The notes beneath the pieces are model-generated. The model saw only the letters and a program-made list of their open reading frames with translations. It was not told the origin of the DNA and searched no databases. A stretch of DNA of 64,000 bases, taken from contig NZ_CP017181.1 of the NCBI RefSeq assembly GCF_001729765.1, positions 2,914,001-2,978,000 of the forward strand. The letters run 5' to 3'. Positions 19,392 to 32,041 of the stretch are shown piece after piece; the first letter of the stretch is position 1; every line of letters starts with the position of its first letter. A program made the position numbers and the translations under genes. This DNA comes from Enterobacter kobei. GTDB taxonomy: Bacteria; Pseudomonadota; Gammaproteobacteria; Enterobacterales; Enterobacteriaceae.

Positions 19392-20320
19392 AAGTTTCTC
19401 TGGTCGTTCCCGTCTTCAACGAAGAAGACGCGATACCTATTTTTTATAAAACGGTTCGGGAATTTGAAGGGCTTCAGCAGCATGAAGTCGAGATAGTCTT
19501 CATAAACGATGGCAGCAAAGACGCTACAGAATCAATTATCAACGCGCTTGCTGTTTCCGATCCGCTTGTGGTCCCGCTGTCATTCACAAGAAACTTCGGT
19601 AAAGAGCCTGCGCTATTCGCTGGCCTGGACCATGCAACAGGTGAGGCAATAATCCCAATTGATGTTGACTTGCAGGACCCAATTGAGGTCATTCCACACC
19701 TGATTGAGAAGTGGCAGGCTGGGGCAGATATGGTGCTGGCTAAGCGCACTGACCGCTCCACCGATGGGAGACTCAAGCGTAAGACCGCAGAATGGTTCTA
19801 TAAGCTACACAACAAAATCAGCAACCCAAAGATCGAGGAGAACGTCGGTGACTTTCGCCTGATGTCTCGAGATGTTGTTGAGAGCATCAAGCTGATGCCA
19901 GAACGTAACCTTTTCATGAAAGGCGTTTTGAGTTGGGTTGGCGGACGCACTGACGTTGTTGAATACGCCCGCGCAGAACGTGTTGCCGGGGATTCTAAGT
20001 TCAATGGCTGGAAGCTGTGGAACCTTGCATTAGAGGGCATTACCAGTTTCTCAACTTTTCCACTGCGCATGTGGACGTATATCGGCTTGTTCGTTGCTGG
20101 CCTGGCCTTCATCTATGGCGCATGGATGATCGTCGACACGTTAGCATTTGGCAATCCGGTTCGCGGCTATCCATCAATGCTTGTTTCAATACTTTTCCTT
20201 GGTGGGATTCAGTTGATAGGCATAGGTGTTCTTGGGGAGTATATCGGAAGGATTTATGTTGAAGTTAAGGGAAGACCGCGATACATCATCAAAAATTATG
20301 AACCAACAAACAAGTCTTAA
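19388..20320 (+). CDS. gtrB: Bactoprenol glucosyltransferase GtrB
   Basis: GtrB transfers glucose from UDP-glucose to undecaprenyl phosphate on the cytoplasmic face. The 310-aa protein has an N-terminal GT2 domain ([22 protein letters not shown], catalytic acidic motif [20 protein letters not shown]) and two C-terminal membrane helices ([47 protein letters not shown]). It is very similar to P22-family GtrB and is coupled to gtrA by a 4-bp overlap. Confidence 0.95.
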   Translation: MKVSLVVPVFNEEDAIPIFYKTVREFEGLQQHEVEIVFINDGSKDATESIINALAVSDPLVVPLSFTRNFGKEPALFAGLDHATGEAIIPIDVDLQDPIEVIPHLIEKWQAGADMVLAKRTDRSTDGRLKRKTAEWFYKLHNKISNPKIEENVGDFRLMSRDVVESIKLMPERNLFMKGVLSWVGGRTDVVEYARAERVAGDSKFNGWKLWNLALEGITSFSTFPLRMWTYIGLFVAGLAFIYGAWMIVDTLAFGNPVRGYPSMLVSILFLGGIQLIGIGVLGEYIGRIYVEVKGRPRYIIKNYEPTNKS

Positions 20321-20329
20321 GGTGTTAAA

Positions 20330-21832
20330 ATGCTTCGTTTCAATTTAGACAAAAAGCTTTTTTCAATGATATTGCTTATGTCATTGATATTCTTCTTACC
20401 AATTATCTTATCAAGTCACTATTACGTTGATGATTTAGGTCGTTCTATTTACGGATATTCAAAGTGGTCTGAGAACGGCAGGCCTCTTGCTGATCTTTTA
20501 TTCCTATCTTTGAGCTTTGGGCCTCAGTTGCCAGACATATCTCCACTACCGCAATTGCTTGCCTTGGGCATCTTATCGCTGAGCGTTTACTTTTCTGCAA
20601 AAGCATTTCTCACTGAATTTGATGGGTACTTTGCTGCCATCATTTCAATGGTTGCAATTTCAAGCCCATTCTTGTTGGAGAATATATCATATAAATACGA
20701 TGCTTTCCCAATGTCGATATCCGTATTGTGTGCAATAATTCCTTTTGCATTCAAATCGGTAGAATTAAAAAAACAATTTCTATATTGCTTTACTTCTGTA
20801 ATTTTAATTTTGTGCATCTATCAGGCATCAATTAACATATATATAATATTCGCTATTATATACGTATTAAATATGTTCAGATTAGGTGAAACTCGCAATG
20901 GATTGTTATCAATAGTAGCATCCATTGGCGGATTAGGTATTAGTTATCTTATATATTCAACTTTCATTTCACCATATTTTTTAGTTGGTAGTTATAATTT
21001 AAGGCATAGTGAACTTGCAACTTCAGGAATAAATGATGCCTTAACGGTTCTATCACGCAATATTACCGAATTTGGAAAATTGATAAGTCTTGTTGTTACC
21101 ACGCCATTTATAATATTTTGTGTAGTGGTGTTAACATTATCTTTAATTGCGTTAATAAAGATCTCGCTTGTTAAATGCAGTTACTCTAAGCCTGAGAAAA
21201 TAATGAAGCTTTTAGTCATTGTATTTTCTCCATTTGCAGTTTTGTGCATGATAACAGGACCCATGATGCTCCTGAGGGACCCAGTACTATCTCCCAGGGT
21301 TCTAATGGCATTTGGAACTGCGTGTTTCTTCTTTGCGGTTCTTTCCACCTGGGCCTTCTCTCGCACAAAGCTTTACAAATCATTATGCGGTATTTTATTT
21401 ACAGTCTACGCCCTATACTCTTTAGGGATTGCCTATGCTTACGCGAACTCACTTAACAATCAAGAAAAGTATGAGAATGCGATAATTCAATTAATGATGT
21501 CTGACTTAAACAGCCTTGGCTTGAGCAGTTATGAATTTATTGCTTTCAAAGGTGGAGTGTCGTTGTCACCAGAAGTTAGGATGGCAGCAAAAAAATACCC
21601 AATAATTTCAAAACTTATACAGCCGACAATAAATAATCAATGGGTGTGGGGCCATACCCAAATGATGCATTTCGATTTGGATAAAAAATTTCAAAGCTTT
21701 GATTATCACATGTCGCTTAAATCGAGTTTATGTACATTTGAAAATATCAGAAACTCTAACAACTATAACATTTTAGTTGATAAAAAAAGCTCAACTGTTG
21801 TATTTGATTTCACGAAGACAGAGTGTAAATAG
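20330..21832 (+). CDS. Serotype-specific O-antigen glucosyltransferase, GtrII-like
   Basis: The third gtr gene determines which O-antigen sugar is glucosylated and varies between phages. This 500-aa protein is polytopic, with about ten hydrophobic segments. Its first periplasmic loop contains an acidic motif followed by an Arg/Gly-rich stretch (HYYVDDLGRSIYGYSKWSENGRPLADL, about residues 31-57), typical of the GtrII-like family. A hydrophilic C-terminal domain of about 80 residues follows. It is markedly A/T-richer than the neighbouring genes, as is normal for horizontally acquired gtrC genes. The linkage it forms cannot be predicted. Confidence 0.85.
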   Translation: MLRFNLDKKLFSMILLMSLIFFLPIILSSHYYVDDLGRSIYGYSKWSENGRPLADLLFLSLSFGPQLPDISPLPQLLALGILSLSVYFSAKAFLTEFDGYFAAIISMVAISSPFLLENISYKYDAFPMSISVLCAIIPFAFKSVELKKQFLYCFTSVILILCIYQASINIYIIFAIIYVLNMFRLGETRNGLLSIVASIGGLGISYLIYSTFISPYFLVGSYNLRHSELATSGINDALTVLSRNITEFGKLISLVVTTPFIIFCVVVLTLSLIALIKISLVKCSYSKPEKIMKLLVIVFSPFAVLCMITGPMMLLRDPVLSPRVLMAFGTACFFFAVLSTWAFSRTKLYKSLCGILFTVYALYSLGIAYAYANSLNNQEKYENAIIQLMMSDLNSLGLSSYEFIAFKGGVSLSPEVRMAAKKYPIISKLIQPTINNQWVWGHTQMMHFDLDKKFQSFDYHMSLKSSLCTFENIRNSNNYNILVDKKSSTVVFDFTKTECK

Positions 21833-21842
21833 CTTTTGAAAG

Positions 21843-21871
21843 CCCCCCCCCTCCAGATACTGGGGAGGGGG
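21843..21871 (+). terminator. gtr operon terminator
   Basis: A C-run plus TCCAG, an ATA loop and CTGGGGAGGGGG form a strong G/C hairpin 11 bp after the glucosyltransferase stop. The following T content is modest (TGTATTTAT). It probably ends the gtrA-gtrB-glucosyltransferase transcript. Confidence 0.65.
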
Positions 21872-21981
21872 AATGTATTTATATGCTACTTGTATAAGTA
21901 GCACCGGAAAATAGGTATTTTCCATACCTTGTTTTGCTCCAATACCCTTCCAGCCTCATAGGAAAGAGAGGTATTCAGGTT

Positions 21982-22254
21982 ATGCGCGCTCGCACCATCA
22001 ACGGATGTGAGAAGATCAACGCTACATGGGATATTGTGAAAGCTTGGCGTTGTTTTAATTACCCACCAGAGTTTTTTGAGCAGTTGTGCCGATTGAGAGG
22101 TGTTCCGTTCAAAGCCAATATGCTCAAGCCACAATACTTAGGGCATCTTGTAAACAATATAACTTATGACCGTATGGCACCTGAGCTCAGAAGCGCATTA
22201 AAAGAAGAAAGAGCAAAAACCAAAAAATCGGGGCAAAAATGCATCAATTTTTAA
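21982..22254 (+). CDS. Short P63C-like phage protein, probably a C-terminal fragment
   Basis: The 90-aa product contains YPPEFFEQLCRLRGV followed by PQYLGHLVNNITYDRMAPELRSALKEE, a pattern I associate with the C-terminal P63C domain found in some phage DNA-binding or antirepressor-like proteins (FPxEFYxxIxRLxG...YxxLAPGVLxEL). Complete P63C proteins are usually much longer, so this is probably the tail end of a truncated gene with a new start. AGAGAGG precedes the chosen ATG, but a TTG at 21934 would add 16 residues. Function in the remnant is doubtful. Confidence 0.5.
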   Translation: MRARTINGCEKINATWDIVKAWRCFNYPPEFFEQLCRLRGVPFKANMLKPQYLGHLVNNITYDRMAPELRSALKEERAKTKKSGQKCINF

Positions 22255-22403
22255 CCAATGGAACAGGATACAGCCTTCTCCAGAAGAGGCTCACAGGAGT
22301 TACAACGCTGATGCAAGCCAGCGATACATATGAGGGCTTCTTAGAGTTACTTGATAAAGTACATCCTCTTATGAAAATAGAAGAGAGTCATGATATAGAT
22401 TAA
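22239..22403 (+). CDS. Small 54-aa phage protein of unknown function
   Basis: An ATG inside the 3' end of the P63C-like gene (16-bp overlap) opens a 54-codon frame, MHQFLTNGTGYSLLQKRL...SHDID. It has an acidic C-terminus and no membrane segment. The overlapping arrangement is typical of coupled phage genes. I do not recognise it, and it could be a chance frame. Confidence 0.4.
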   Translation: MHQFLTNGTGYSLLQKRLTGVTTLMQASDTYEGFLELLDKVHPLMKIEESHDID

Positions 22404-22569
22404 CCCATCACTCAGTCAGACAACTACCCGGCCCCCAAGCCGAGTTCTTTGTTTACAGAGCCTAGAAAGCACATTTGGCTGAGTTCCTGATAGTTCGCCA
22501 GGTTGGCCTTTAGATTTTACTCGGTTAATATTCCCCACGTTTGCTCGGGCATGAACACTGAGCAACCAT

Positions 22570-22606
22570 CCGCCGCCCGTTCTTTCTTAAGTCGGACGGC
22601 GGTTTT
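22570..22606 (+). terminator. Possible terminator 3' of the prophage tail gene
   Basis: CCGCCG and CGGCGG form a 6-bp stem followed by TTTTCTT on the plus strand, 40 bp beyond the stop of the convergent tail-fibre chimera. It would end rightward transcription from the P63C-like gene. Confidence 0.4.
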
Positions 22607-22644
22607 CTTAGCGAAGCCGTTTCAATATGCTGTCTTCAGGTATA

Positions 22645-24792
22645 TCAAGCTCCACCCTGTTTTAGCTCATCAACCTGTTTACTAAGTTCTGCTACCTTTG
22701 CGTTAAGTGCCTTTATGGCTGCAAGGGCATCCATCATCAGTGGGTTAAGGTCAAGCGTCATTTTCCCTACGCCCTCAGCAGAGTGAACATATTCCTTGTC
22801 GATTTGTTCGATCTGCTGAGCAATTACGCCACGGCGCTCTGTCTGCTCATCATCATCAAGATAGTAGAATCGCTTAAACTCCATTTGACAGATGTTTTCA
22901 AGAGAATCAGCAACATCGAGATCGCCGTTGACGTGTTTAAAATTAATATCTGATGTTCCAACAGACTGCATCTGTGTCCATGGAATGGTGGACGAAGCTG
23001 TATTCATAGCAGCACTAGCCAGGTTCCTGACAAAAAGATTGCCGGAAATTCCTGTAAATATTTGCTGTCGGCGAGTTAGGTCATACCCGCATACAATTCC
23101 AGATCCTGCTTGCGGCGCCCAGGAAGTACCAGAGCCGTCAATACCATAAAACCCTGATTCGGTACTTCCTAAAACGTTAACACCTGGAGTTCCGAAACCA
23201 AAGTATCCAACTCCTAAGACATTACCAGTATTGGGGCCAACATCTTTGGTGGCGGCACTTCCCAAATCGAGGTTTTTGCGAGCGTCAGCAGCATTCTTTG
23301 CACCTGTTCCGCCCTGGCTGATACTGAGCGCGGTAGTCAGGCCGCTTAGGCTGCTTATATCGCTGTTAGCCCCTTTCTTCGCCAGTGATTTCTGGCCCGG
23401 TAACGTTCTGGTATCCAGAGACGATGATTCAGCCAGCAGTTCGCTCAGAACCACATCAGGATCCGCATCGGCATCAATAATGTTCAACTTCTGTAGCGAT
23501 TTAATCGCATCAGCTCGACGGATATCACCACCCTGGCGCAGTGCCTGGATGGCAAGCGCGGCGGACGGATTGAATACGGTCGATTCGACATCCAGCTCAG
23601 TGCGAACATCAACGTTGCCACCATCTTTCTCGCCGATGTACTCGGCCATGATTTGCAGAATGTTGTCGATCGCATCTTCAAGGCTGGTAGCCATGGTGTA
23701 GAGCGGTGACTGCTCCTGCATTTTCTCTTCGGAGGTCTGGTCTACCGATTTGGTAGAGGTGTTTTCCGTACGCAGCAGCTTCGCACCAGCCTGGCGCATC
23801 TGCTCCACAAGTTCTGCCAGCGACTCTTTACCAGCACCGATGGAGGAGCCTGTATGCTCGACGTATTCCAGACCCTGCTTTTGCCGATCAGTGAACGACG
23901 TAGCTGAAGACGAGCCAATTATCAGCTCTTGCCCCTCCTCCAGCCCGAACACCGTGAGCAACGGCACCCTGGCGACGTGCAGAATGTTGTCCTGCTCGCT
24001 CTGACTCTGCCAGTGCTTAACGTTCAGCAGCGCCATATTGAGCAGAGGCGGTGAGCCGCACATAAAGCCGGTGCGCTTCGTGTAGAGCGTGACCAGAGTG
24101 ATATCCTGGCGGGATGTCTGCCACTCCTCGAATAGCGCCCAGTTCGCGGCACCGTCAGCATTTTTGGCCTTGCGGTAAATTTCCACCTTTCCGGGTGTCA
24201 GGTACCGGATTTGCTCGACCTTGGTCTGGCCGAAGTCGTCGCCGTCTTCGACCACAACCTCTTTGATACGCAGCGCAGTCAGCACCACTTTGCCGTCCAC
24301 AATTTTCGACTTCCAGCCAATTACCTGGCGTGGATTGAGCATGGTGACATAGGGGCGCGCGCCGGTAGCTTTCTCTTCAGCTTTGGTTTTCACCTTTTCG
24401 GTGTCCACCCTGGGATAATCCACCAGCGCGTGGGAGAGGCCATACTGCATCGCAAGGCCGAAGAATGCCTGTGCCCATACGTCCAGGCGCGTCCCTTCAA
24501 GGTCGAAGTTTTTCGCATACTCGCGCAGTTGATCAGGAACATTCTCGGCCAGCTTAATCGGCTCGGCGAATACACGTCCGATGTTCTGCTTAATGGTCTC
24601 TTCGTAGGCTGGCAGAAGCGTGGCCACGGCGAGGCGTTTTTTGTAATCCTCTTTGTCTTCCTTGGGCCAGCGAGGGAGATAGGACTCGCCCAGCTGGCGC
24701 ATATAAAGCGTGCCGCCCATCAGGGCATCGTTGATATCCCACGCCTCGACCATGTTCCCATAGTCCAGATTGGGGGTTGAAATATCAGGCAT
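22645..24792 (-). CDS. Chimera: phage portal protein fused to tail-fibre C-terminus
   Basis: The 715-aa product joins two unrelated phage structural proteins in frame. Residues 1 to about 460 look like a DUF4055-type portal (YGNMVEAWDINDALMGGTLYM, EETIKQNIGRVFAEPIKL, MLNPRQVIGWKSKIVDGKVV). From about residue 470 the sequence is a tail fibre: a collagen-like/repeat segment ISQGGTGAKNAADARKNLDLGSAATKDVG, then a C-terminal intramolecular-chaperone-like domain (SDINFKHVNGDLDVADSLENICQMEFKRFYYLDDDEQTERRGVIAQQIEQ) and a terminal coiled coil. The portal-to-fibre join implies loss of all intervening head and tail genes. It starts 5 bp after the terminase stop. Probably non-functional. Confidence 0.8.
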   Translation of the reverse strand: MPDISTPNLDYGNMVEAWDINDALMGGTLYMRQLGESYLPRWPKEDKEDYKKRLAVATLLPAYEETIKQNIGRVFAEPIKLAENVPDQLREYAKNFDLEGTRLDVWAQAFFGLAMQYGLSHALVDYPRVDTEKVKTKAEEKATGARPYVTMLNPRQVIGWKSKIVDGKVVLTALRIKEVVVEDGDDFGQTKVEQIRYLTPGKVEIYRKAKNADGAANWALFEEWQTSRQDITLVTLYTKRTGFMCGSPPLLNMALLNVKHWQSQSEQDNILHVARVPLLTVFGLEEGQELIIGSSSATSFTDRQKQGLEYVEHTGSSIGAGKESLAELVEQMRQAGAKLLRTENTSTKSVDQTSEEKMQEQSPLYTMATSLEDAIDNILQIMAEYIGEKDGGNVDVRTELDVESTVFNPSAALAIQALRQGGDIRRADAIKSLQKLNIIDADADPDVVLSELLAESSSLDTRTLPGQKSLAKKGANSDISSLSGLTTALSISQGGTGAKNAADARKNLDLGSAATKDVGPNTGNVLGVGYFGFGTPGVNVLGSTESGFYGIDGSGTSWAPQAGSGIVCGYDLTRRQQIFTGISGNLFVRNLASAAMNTASSTIPWTQMQSVGTSDINFKHVNGDLDVADSLENICQMEFKRFYYLDDDEQTERRGVIAQQIEQIDKEYVHSAEGVGKMTLDLNPLMMDALAAIKALNAKVAELSKQVDELKQGGA

Positions 24793-24796
24793 GGGG

Positions 24797-25300
24797 TTAG
24801 ATCCGTAGGTTGGTGACTTTGCCGGTTGGTTTGCGGCGGTTTGTCTTCACGACTGCGAAATAGCGGAATCCATCAGAGCCGTGAGAGGTTTTGTCATGAA
24901 GTGGTTTATCTTTCCAGCAGCCGCGCTTGTCATCCCATTCCTTGCGATAACCCTCAAGGTGAGAGATCCCCTCTGCGCATCTTTCTTCCGCAAAAACACA
25001 CGAAGGGAGTATTTCACGGACTGACTCAATGCCGGTATCGACCGAGACTTTCGGCACAACCTGGAAACGCAGCGAGTATTTCTGCCCGTCGATTTCGTAA
25101 CCTTCACGAGCAAGCTCACGGCGTGATTTGGCATCGCTACCGAACTCTCTGTTATCGATATCGTGTGGCCCCCAGTGCTCACCGTAGGTGTAGCCCCGGT
25201 CTTTCAGCACCTTCATGTAATGCCGCAGGCCCTCGCCTGAGTTTTCGTAGTAGTCGATGATGTGGAACTCTTCGCCGACCTCGCGAACGAACCAGATATA
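24797..25300 (-). pseudogene. Terminase large subunit, C-terminal fragment
   Basis: The frame reads AHYIWFVREVGEEFHIIDYYENSGEGLRHYMKVLKDRGYTYGEHWGPHD and continues to KVTNLRI at 24797. The first part matches the RNase H-like nuclease domain of phage large terminases, with acidic residues following a buried strand. The ATPase half is missing: upstream the sequence turns into the oppositely oriented integrase near 25300. It directly precedes the portal gene as in tailed phages. The first in-frame ATG (25216) would give 139 aa without complete nuclease strands. Confidence 0.75.
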
Positions 25301-26266
25301 GTGCGCAACATGGTGCCAAGGATCGGCGGTGACAGGCTGGTATCTGTGGTGACGCAGGAAGACCTGCTATTTATCAGGAAGGAATTGCTGACCGGTTATC
25401 ACACTTTGAAGGCCGGGCAAAAAACGCCGGTTAAAGGCCGCTCCGTCAGAACGGTCAACAACTACATGAAGATCATGGGCGGGATGTTTAAGTTTGCCGC
25501 TGACAGCGGGTATGTCAGGGTGAACCCGTTCACCGGCATAGCCATGCTTAAGCGTTCACGTTGCGAGCCTGACCCGCTGACTCGCGAGGAGTTTGTCAGG
25601 ATGATTAACGCCTGCGCCCACCAGCAGCTGAAAAACATGTGGTCGCTGGCCGTGTACACCGGCGTGCGCCACGGAGAACTTGTGTCGCTGGCCTGGGAAG
25701 ATATAGACCTGAAAGCGGGTACGATGATGATCCGCCGAAACCACACGTTAACGAAGGAGTTCACCCTTCCAAAAACGGAGGCCGGAACGGACCGCATCAT
25801 CAACCTCATTCAGCCGGCAATCGACGTGCTGAAGAGCCAGGCTGAACTAACACGCCTGGGTAAGCAGTATCAGGTTGAGGTGAAACTGCGCGAGTATGGC
25901 CGTACTGATGTGCATCCGTGCACGTTCGTGTTCAACCCGCAGATCGCATCACGTAATGGCCGTGCCGGGCATCATTACGCAGTGGGGTCGATTAACCAGT
26001 CGTGGGAGGCAGCAATGCGACGCGCCGGGATTCGCTATCGCAGAGCATACCAGTCCCGACACACGTATGCATGCTGGTCGTTGGCTGCCGGTGCTAACCC
26101 GAACTTCATCGCGAAGCAAATGGGTCACACCGACGCGCAAATGGTTTACCGGGTGTACGGATCCTGGATGGCTGAAAATAACCAGGACCAGATACTCATC
26201 CTCAACCAGAAATTGAGTGAGTTTGCCCCATCCATGCCCCACGCAGTGGGATCGGATGGTTATTAA
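25301..26266 (+). pseudogene. Tyrosine integrase lacking its N-terminal domain
   Basis: From VRNMVPRIGGDRLVSVVTQEDL onward this is the core-binding and catalytic part of a DUF3596-type phage integrase. Catalytic Arg is in YTGVRHGELVSLAWEDI, the His/Arg box is YQSRHTYACW, and the last His and Tyr lie in MGHTDAQMVYRVYG. The N-terminal arm-binding domain and much of the core-binding domain are gone; upstream bases belong to the antisense of the terminase fragment. An open frame from 25262 exists only because it enters that antisense. It lies 26 bp from fliE and presumably once catalysed integration there. Confidence 0.85.
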
Positions 26267-26292
26267 TTATAAATATCATTAGGTTAGACAAC

Positions 26293-26607
26293 CTAAACCT
26301 GCATGCCCATCACTTCCTGATAAGCCGACACCAGTTTATTCCGCACCTGAATTCCCATCTGCAGGGAAACCGTGGCTTTCTGCAAATCGGCCATCACGTC
26401 ATTCAGCGCCACGCCCGGCTCACCGAGGGTGAATTTCTCCGCCTGGGTACGCGCCGCGGTCTGGGTATCGCTGATACGGTCAAGAGCGGCATGCAGTTGC
26501 CCCGCAAAGCTGATGGTCGGCTGTTGTTCTGCCACATTCTGATTACGGGCCGTCATCGCCGTTGCCTGCAACTGACTGATTACCCCTTCAATGCCCTGTA
26601 TAGCCAT
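26293..26607 (-). CDS. fliE: Flagellar basal-body protein FliE
   Basis: FliE links the MS ring to the proximal rod and is exported early by the flagellar type III system. The 104-aa sequence matches the family to the last residues ([22 protein letters not shown]...[21 protein letters not shown]). Its final bases double as the prophage attachment core, so the present 3' end may be phage-derived but restores the normal C-terminus. It is divergent from fliF. Confidence 0.95.
   Translation of the reverse strand: MAIQGIEGVISQLQATAMTARNQNVAEQQPTISFAGQLHAALDRISDTQTAARTQAEKFTLGEPGVALNDVMADLQKATVSLQMGIQVRNKLVSAYQEVMGMQV
26294..26313. repeat. attR-like core within fliE
   Basis: TAAACCTGCATGCCCATCAC covers the fliE stop region and matches 18370-18389 except at one base. 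It is the prophage attachment core on the integrase side. Confidence 0.85.
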
Positions 26608-26835
26608 GACTCTCCCCTGGATGGTTTTTTACGCGGTCAAGACTAACAGCTTGTCAATAAGATAATGGCGGTAAATAGCGTGAAAAAACCAGGTTATTTG
26701 ACGCATAGAAAATCCGGAATCATCAAATAATGGCAGGGCCATCAATATGGAACTTTTGTCGTGTTTGCCGACCCGGGAGTCAGTTTTGTTTCTCTACACG
26801 AATAACGTAAACCACCAGGATTTAAGAGGTGCGCA

Positions 26836-30205
<3,370 letters not shown>

Positions 30206-30206
<1 letters not shown>

Positions 30207-31576
30207 TGACCGCACGCCTCACCCGCTGGCTCAACACGCTCGACAACTTTGAGACGAAGATGGCGCAACTGCCATCCGTTCGTCGTTATGGACGACTGAC
30301 GCGCGCGACCGGTCTGGTACTGGAAGCCACCGGCCTGCAGCTTCCGCTGGGCGCAACCTGTGTGATTGAGCGTCAGGATGGTCAGGAAACGCGTGAAGTC
30401 GAAAGCGAAGTGGTTGGGTTTAACGGTCAGCGACTGTTCCTGATGCCGCTTGAAGAGGTGGAAGGTATTCTCCCCGGCGCCCGCGTCTACGCGAAAAACA
30501 TCAGCGGCGACGGCCTGCAAAGCGGGAAACAGCTGCCGCTTGGTCCGGCCCTGCTCGGCCGCGTGCTCGACGGCAGCGGGAAACCGCTGGATGGCCTGCC
30601 TGCGCCGGACACCACCGAAACCGGGGCGTTGATCACCCAGCCGTTTAACCCCCTGCAGCGTACCCCTATCGAGCATGTGCTGGATACCGGCGTACGGCCG
30701 ATTAACGCCCTGCTCACGGTAGGACGCGGACAACGTATGGGTCTGTTCGCCGGCTCCGGCGTGGGTAAATCGGTCCTGCTCGGCATGATGGCGCGTTATA
30801 CCCAGGCCGACGTGATCGTCGTTGGGCTGATCGGTGAGCGTGGCCGTGAAGTCAAAGATTTCATCGAAAACATTCTGGGTGCGGAAGGCCGGGCCCGTTC
30901 AGTGGTAATCGCCGCCCCGGCGGATGTGTCCCCCCTGCTGCGTATGCAGGGTGCCGCCTACGCCACCCGTATTGCCGAAGATTTCCGCGACCGCGGCAAG
31001 CACGTGCTGCTGATCATGGACTCCCTCACCCGCTACGCGATGGCACAGCGTGAAATTGCGCTGGCTATCGGTGAGCCACCGGCCACCAAAGGCTACCCGC
31101 CTTCGGTCTTTGCCAAACTTCCTGCGCTGGTTGAACGCGCAGGGAACGGCATCAGCGGCGGCGGATCCATCACTGCATTTTATACGGTACTGACCGAAGG
31201 CGATGACCAGCAGGACCCGATTGCCGACTCCGCGCGCGCCATTCTCGACGGTCATATTGTGTTATCGCGTCGTCTGGCTGAAGCCGGACACTACCCGGCG
31301 ATTGATATTGAAGCATCCATCAGCCGCGCAATGACGGCGCTGATCACCGAGAAGCATTACGCCCGCGTGCGTAACTTTAAACAACTCCTCTCCAGCTTCC
31401 AGCGCAACCGCGATCTGGTCAGCGTGGGGGCGTATGCCAAAGGCAGCGATCCTATGCTCGACAAAGCGATTAGCCTGTGGCCGCAGCTGGAGGCGTTTTT
31501 ACAACAGGGCATTTTTGAACGTGCCGACTGGGAAGATTCAATCCAGGCTCTGGAGCTGATTTTCCCGCAGGTGTAA
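30206..31576 (+). CDS. fliI: Flagellar type III export ATPase FliI
   Basis: FliI is the hexameric ATPase that releases export substrates from chaperones at the base of the flagellum. The 456-aa sequence carries Walker A AGSGVGKS (residues 182-189), the GERGREV motif, Walker B-like [10 protein letters not shown] and the F1-beta-like core. The start [16 protein letters not shown] overlaps the fliH stop (TGATG), as in E. coli. Confidence 0.97.
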
Positions 31577-31597
31577 CACAGGTGGAGGGCGAAGGTC

Positions 31598-32041
31598 ATG
31601 GCGCAAAACAGCGCGTTATCAACGCTGAAAGATCTGGCTGAAAAAGAAGTTGATGATGCCGCATTGCAGCTTGGCGCAATGCGACGCGGGTGCCAGCAGG
31701 CTGAAGAACAGTTGAAGATGTTAATCGACTATCAGCATGAGTATCGCACCAACCTCAATACCGATATGACCCAGGGCATTGGAAGCCAGCGGTGGATTAA
31801 CTATCAGCAGTTTATCCAGACGCTGGAGAAGGCGATAGAGCAGCACCGCCAGCAGCTTAACCAGTGGACCCAAAAAGTCGATACCGCGCTGAATTTCTGG
31901 CGTGAGAAAAAACAGCGGCTGCAGGCCTGGCAAACCTTACAGGACCGGCAGATCGCAGCCGCGACCCTGGCGGAAAACCGTCTGGATCAGAAAAAAATGG
32001 ATGAGTTTGCCCAGCGCGCATCAATGAGGAAACCGGAATGA
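31598..32041 (+). CDS. fliJ: Flagellar export chaperone FliJ
   Basis: FliJ forms the central stalk-like coiled coil of the export ATPase and recycles chaperones. It is 147 aa and almost wholly helical, with heptads throughout ([40 protein letters not shown]). A GGAGGG ribosome binding site precedes the ATG. It overlaps fliK by 4 bp. Confidence 0.95.
   Translation: MAQNSALSTLKDLAEKEVDDAALQLGAMRRGCQQAEEQLKMLIDYQHEYRTNLNTDMTQGIGSQRWINYQQFIQTLEKAIEQHRQQLNQWTQKVDTALNFWREKKQRLQAWQTLQDRQIAAATLAENRLDQKKMDEFAQRASMRKPE

Larger units (their letters stand above)
18370..26313. mobile_element. Deleted prophage remnant inserted in the fliE 3' end
   Basis: A roughly 7.9-kb element separates yedD from fliE. 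Its ends carry a 20-bp repeat (TAAACCTGCATSCCCATCAC, one mismatch), one copy of which is the 3' end of fliE. Contents in order: UmuD-prime-like gene with SOS box, gtrA, gtrB, a serotype-specific glucosyltransferase, a P63C-like fragment, a small gene, a portal/tail-fibre chimera, a terminase fragment and an N-terminally truncated integrase. Head, tail, lysis, replication and repressor genes are missing, so it cannot make phage, though surface modification may persist. I recall that E. coli K-12 also has an integrase remnant (intG) beside fliE. Confidence 0.9.

Noticed and set aside
25262..25300. ATG at 25262 as the true start of the integrase
   Set aside because: The first codons are the antisense of the terminase fragment and not part of any integrase domain; the frame is open by chance.
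18370..26313. A working inducible prophage
   Set aside because: No repressor, replication, lysis, capsid or tail genes remain, the integrase lacks its N-terminal domain and the terminase its ATPase half.
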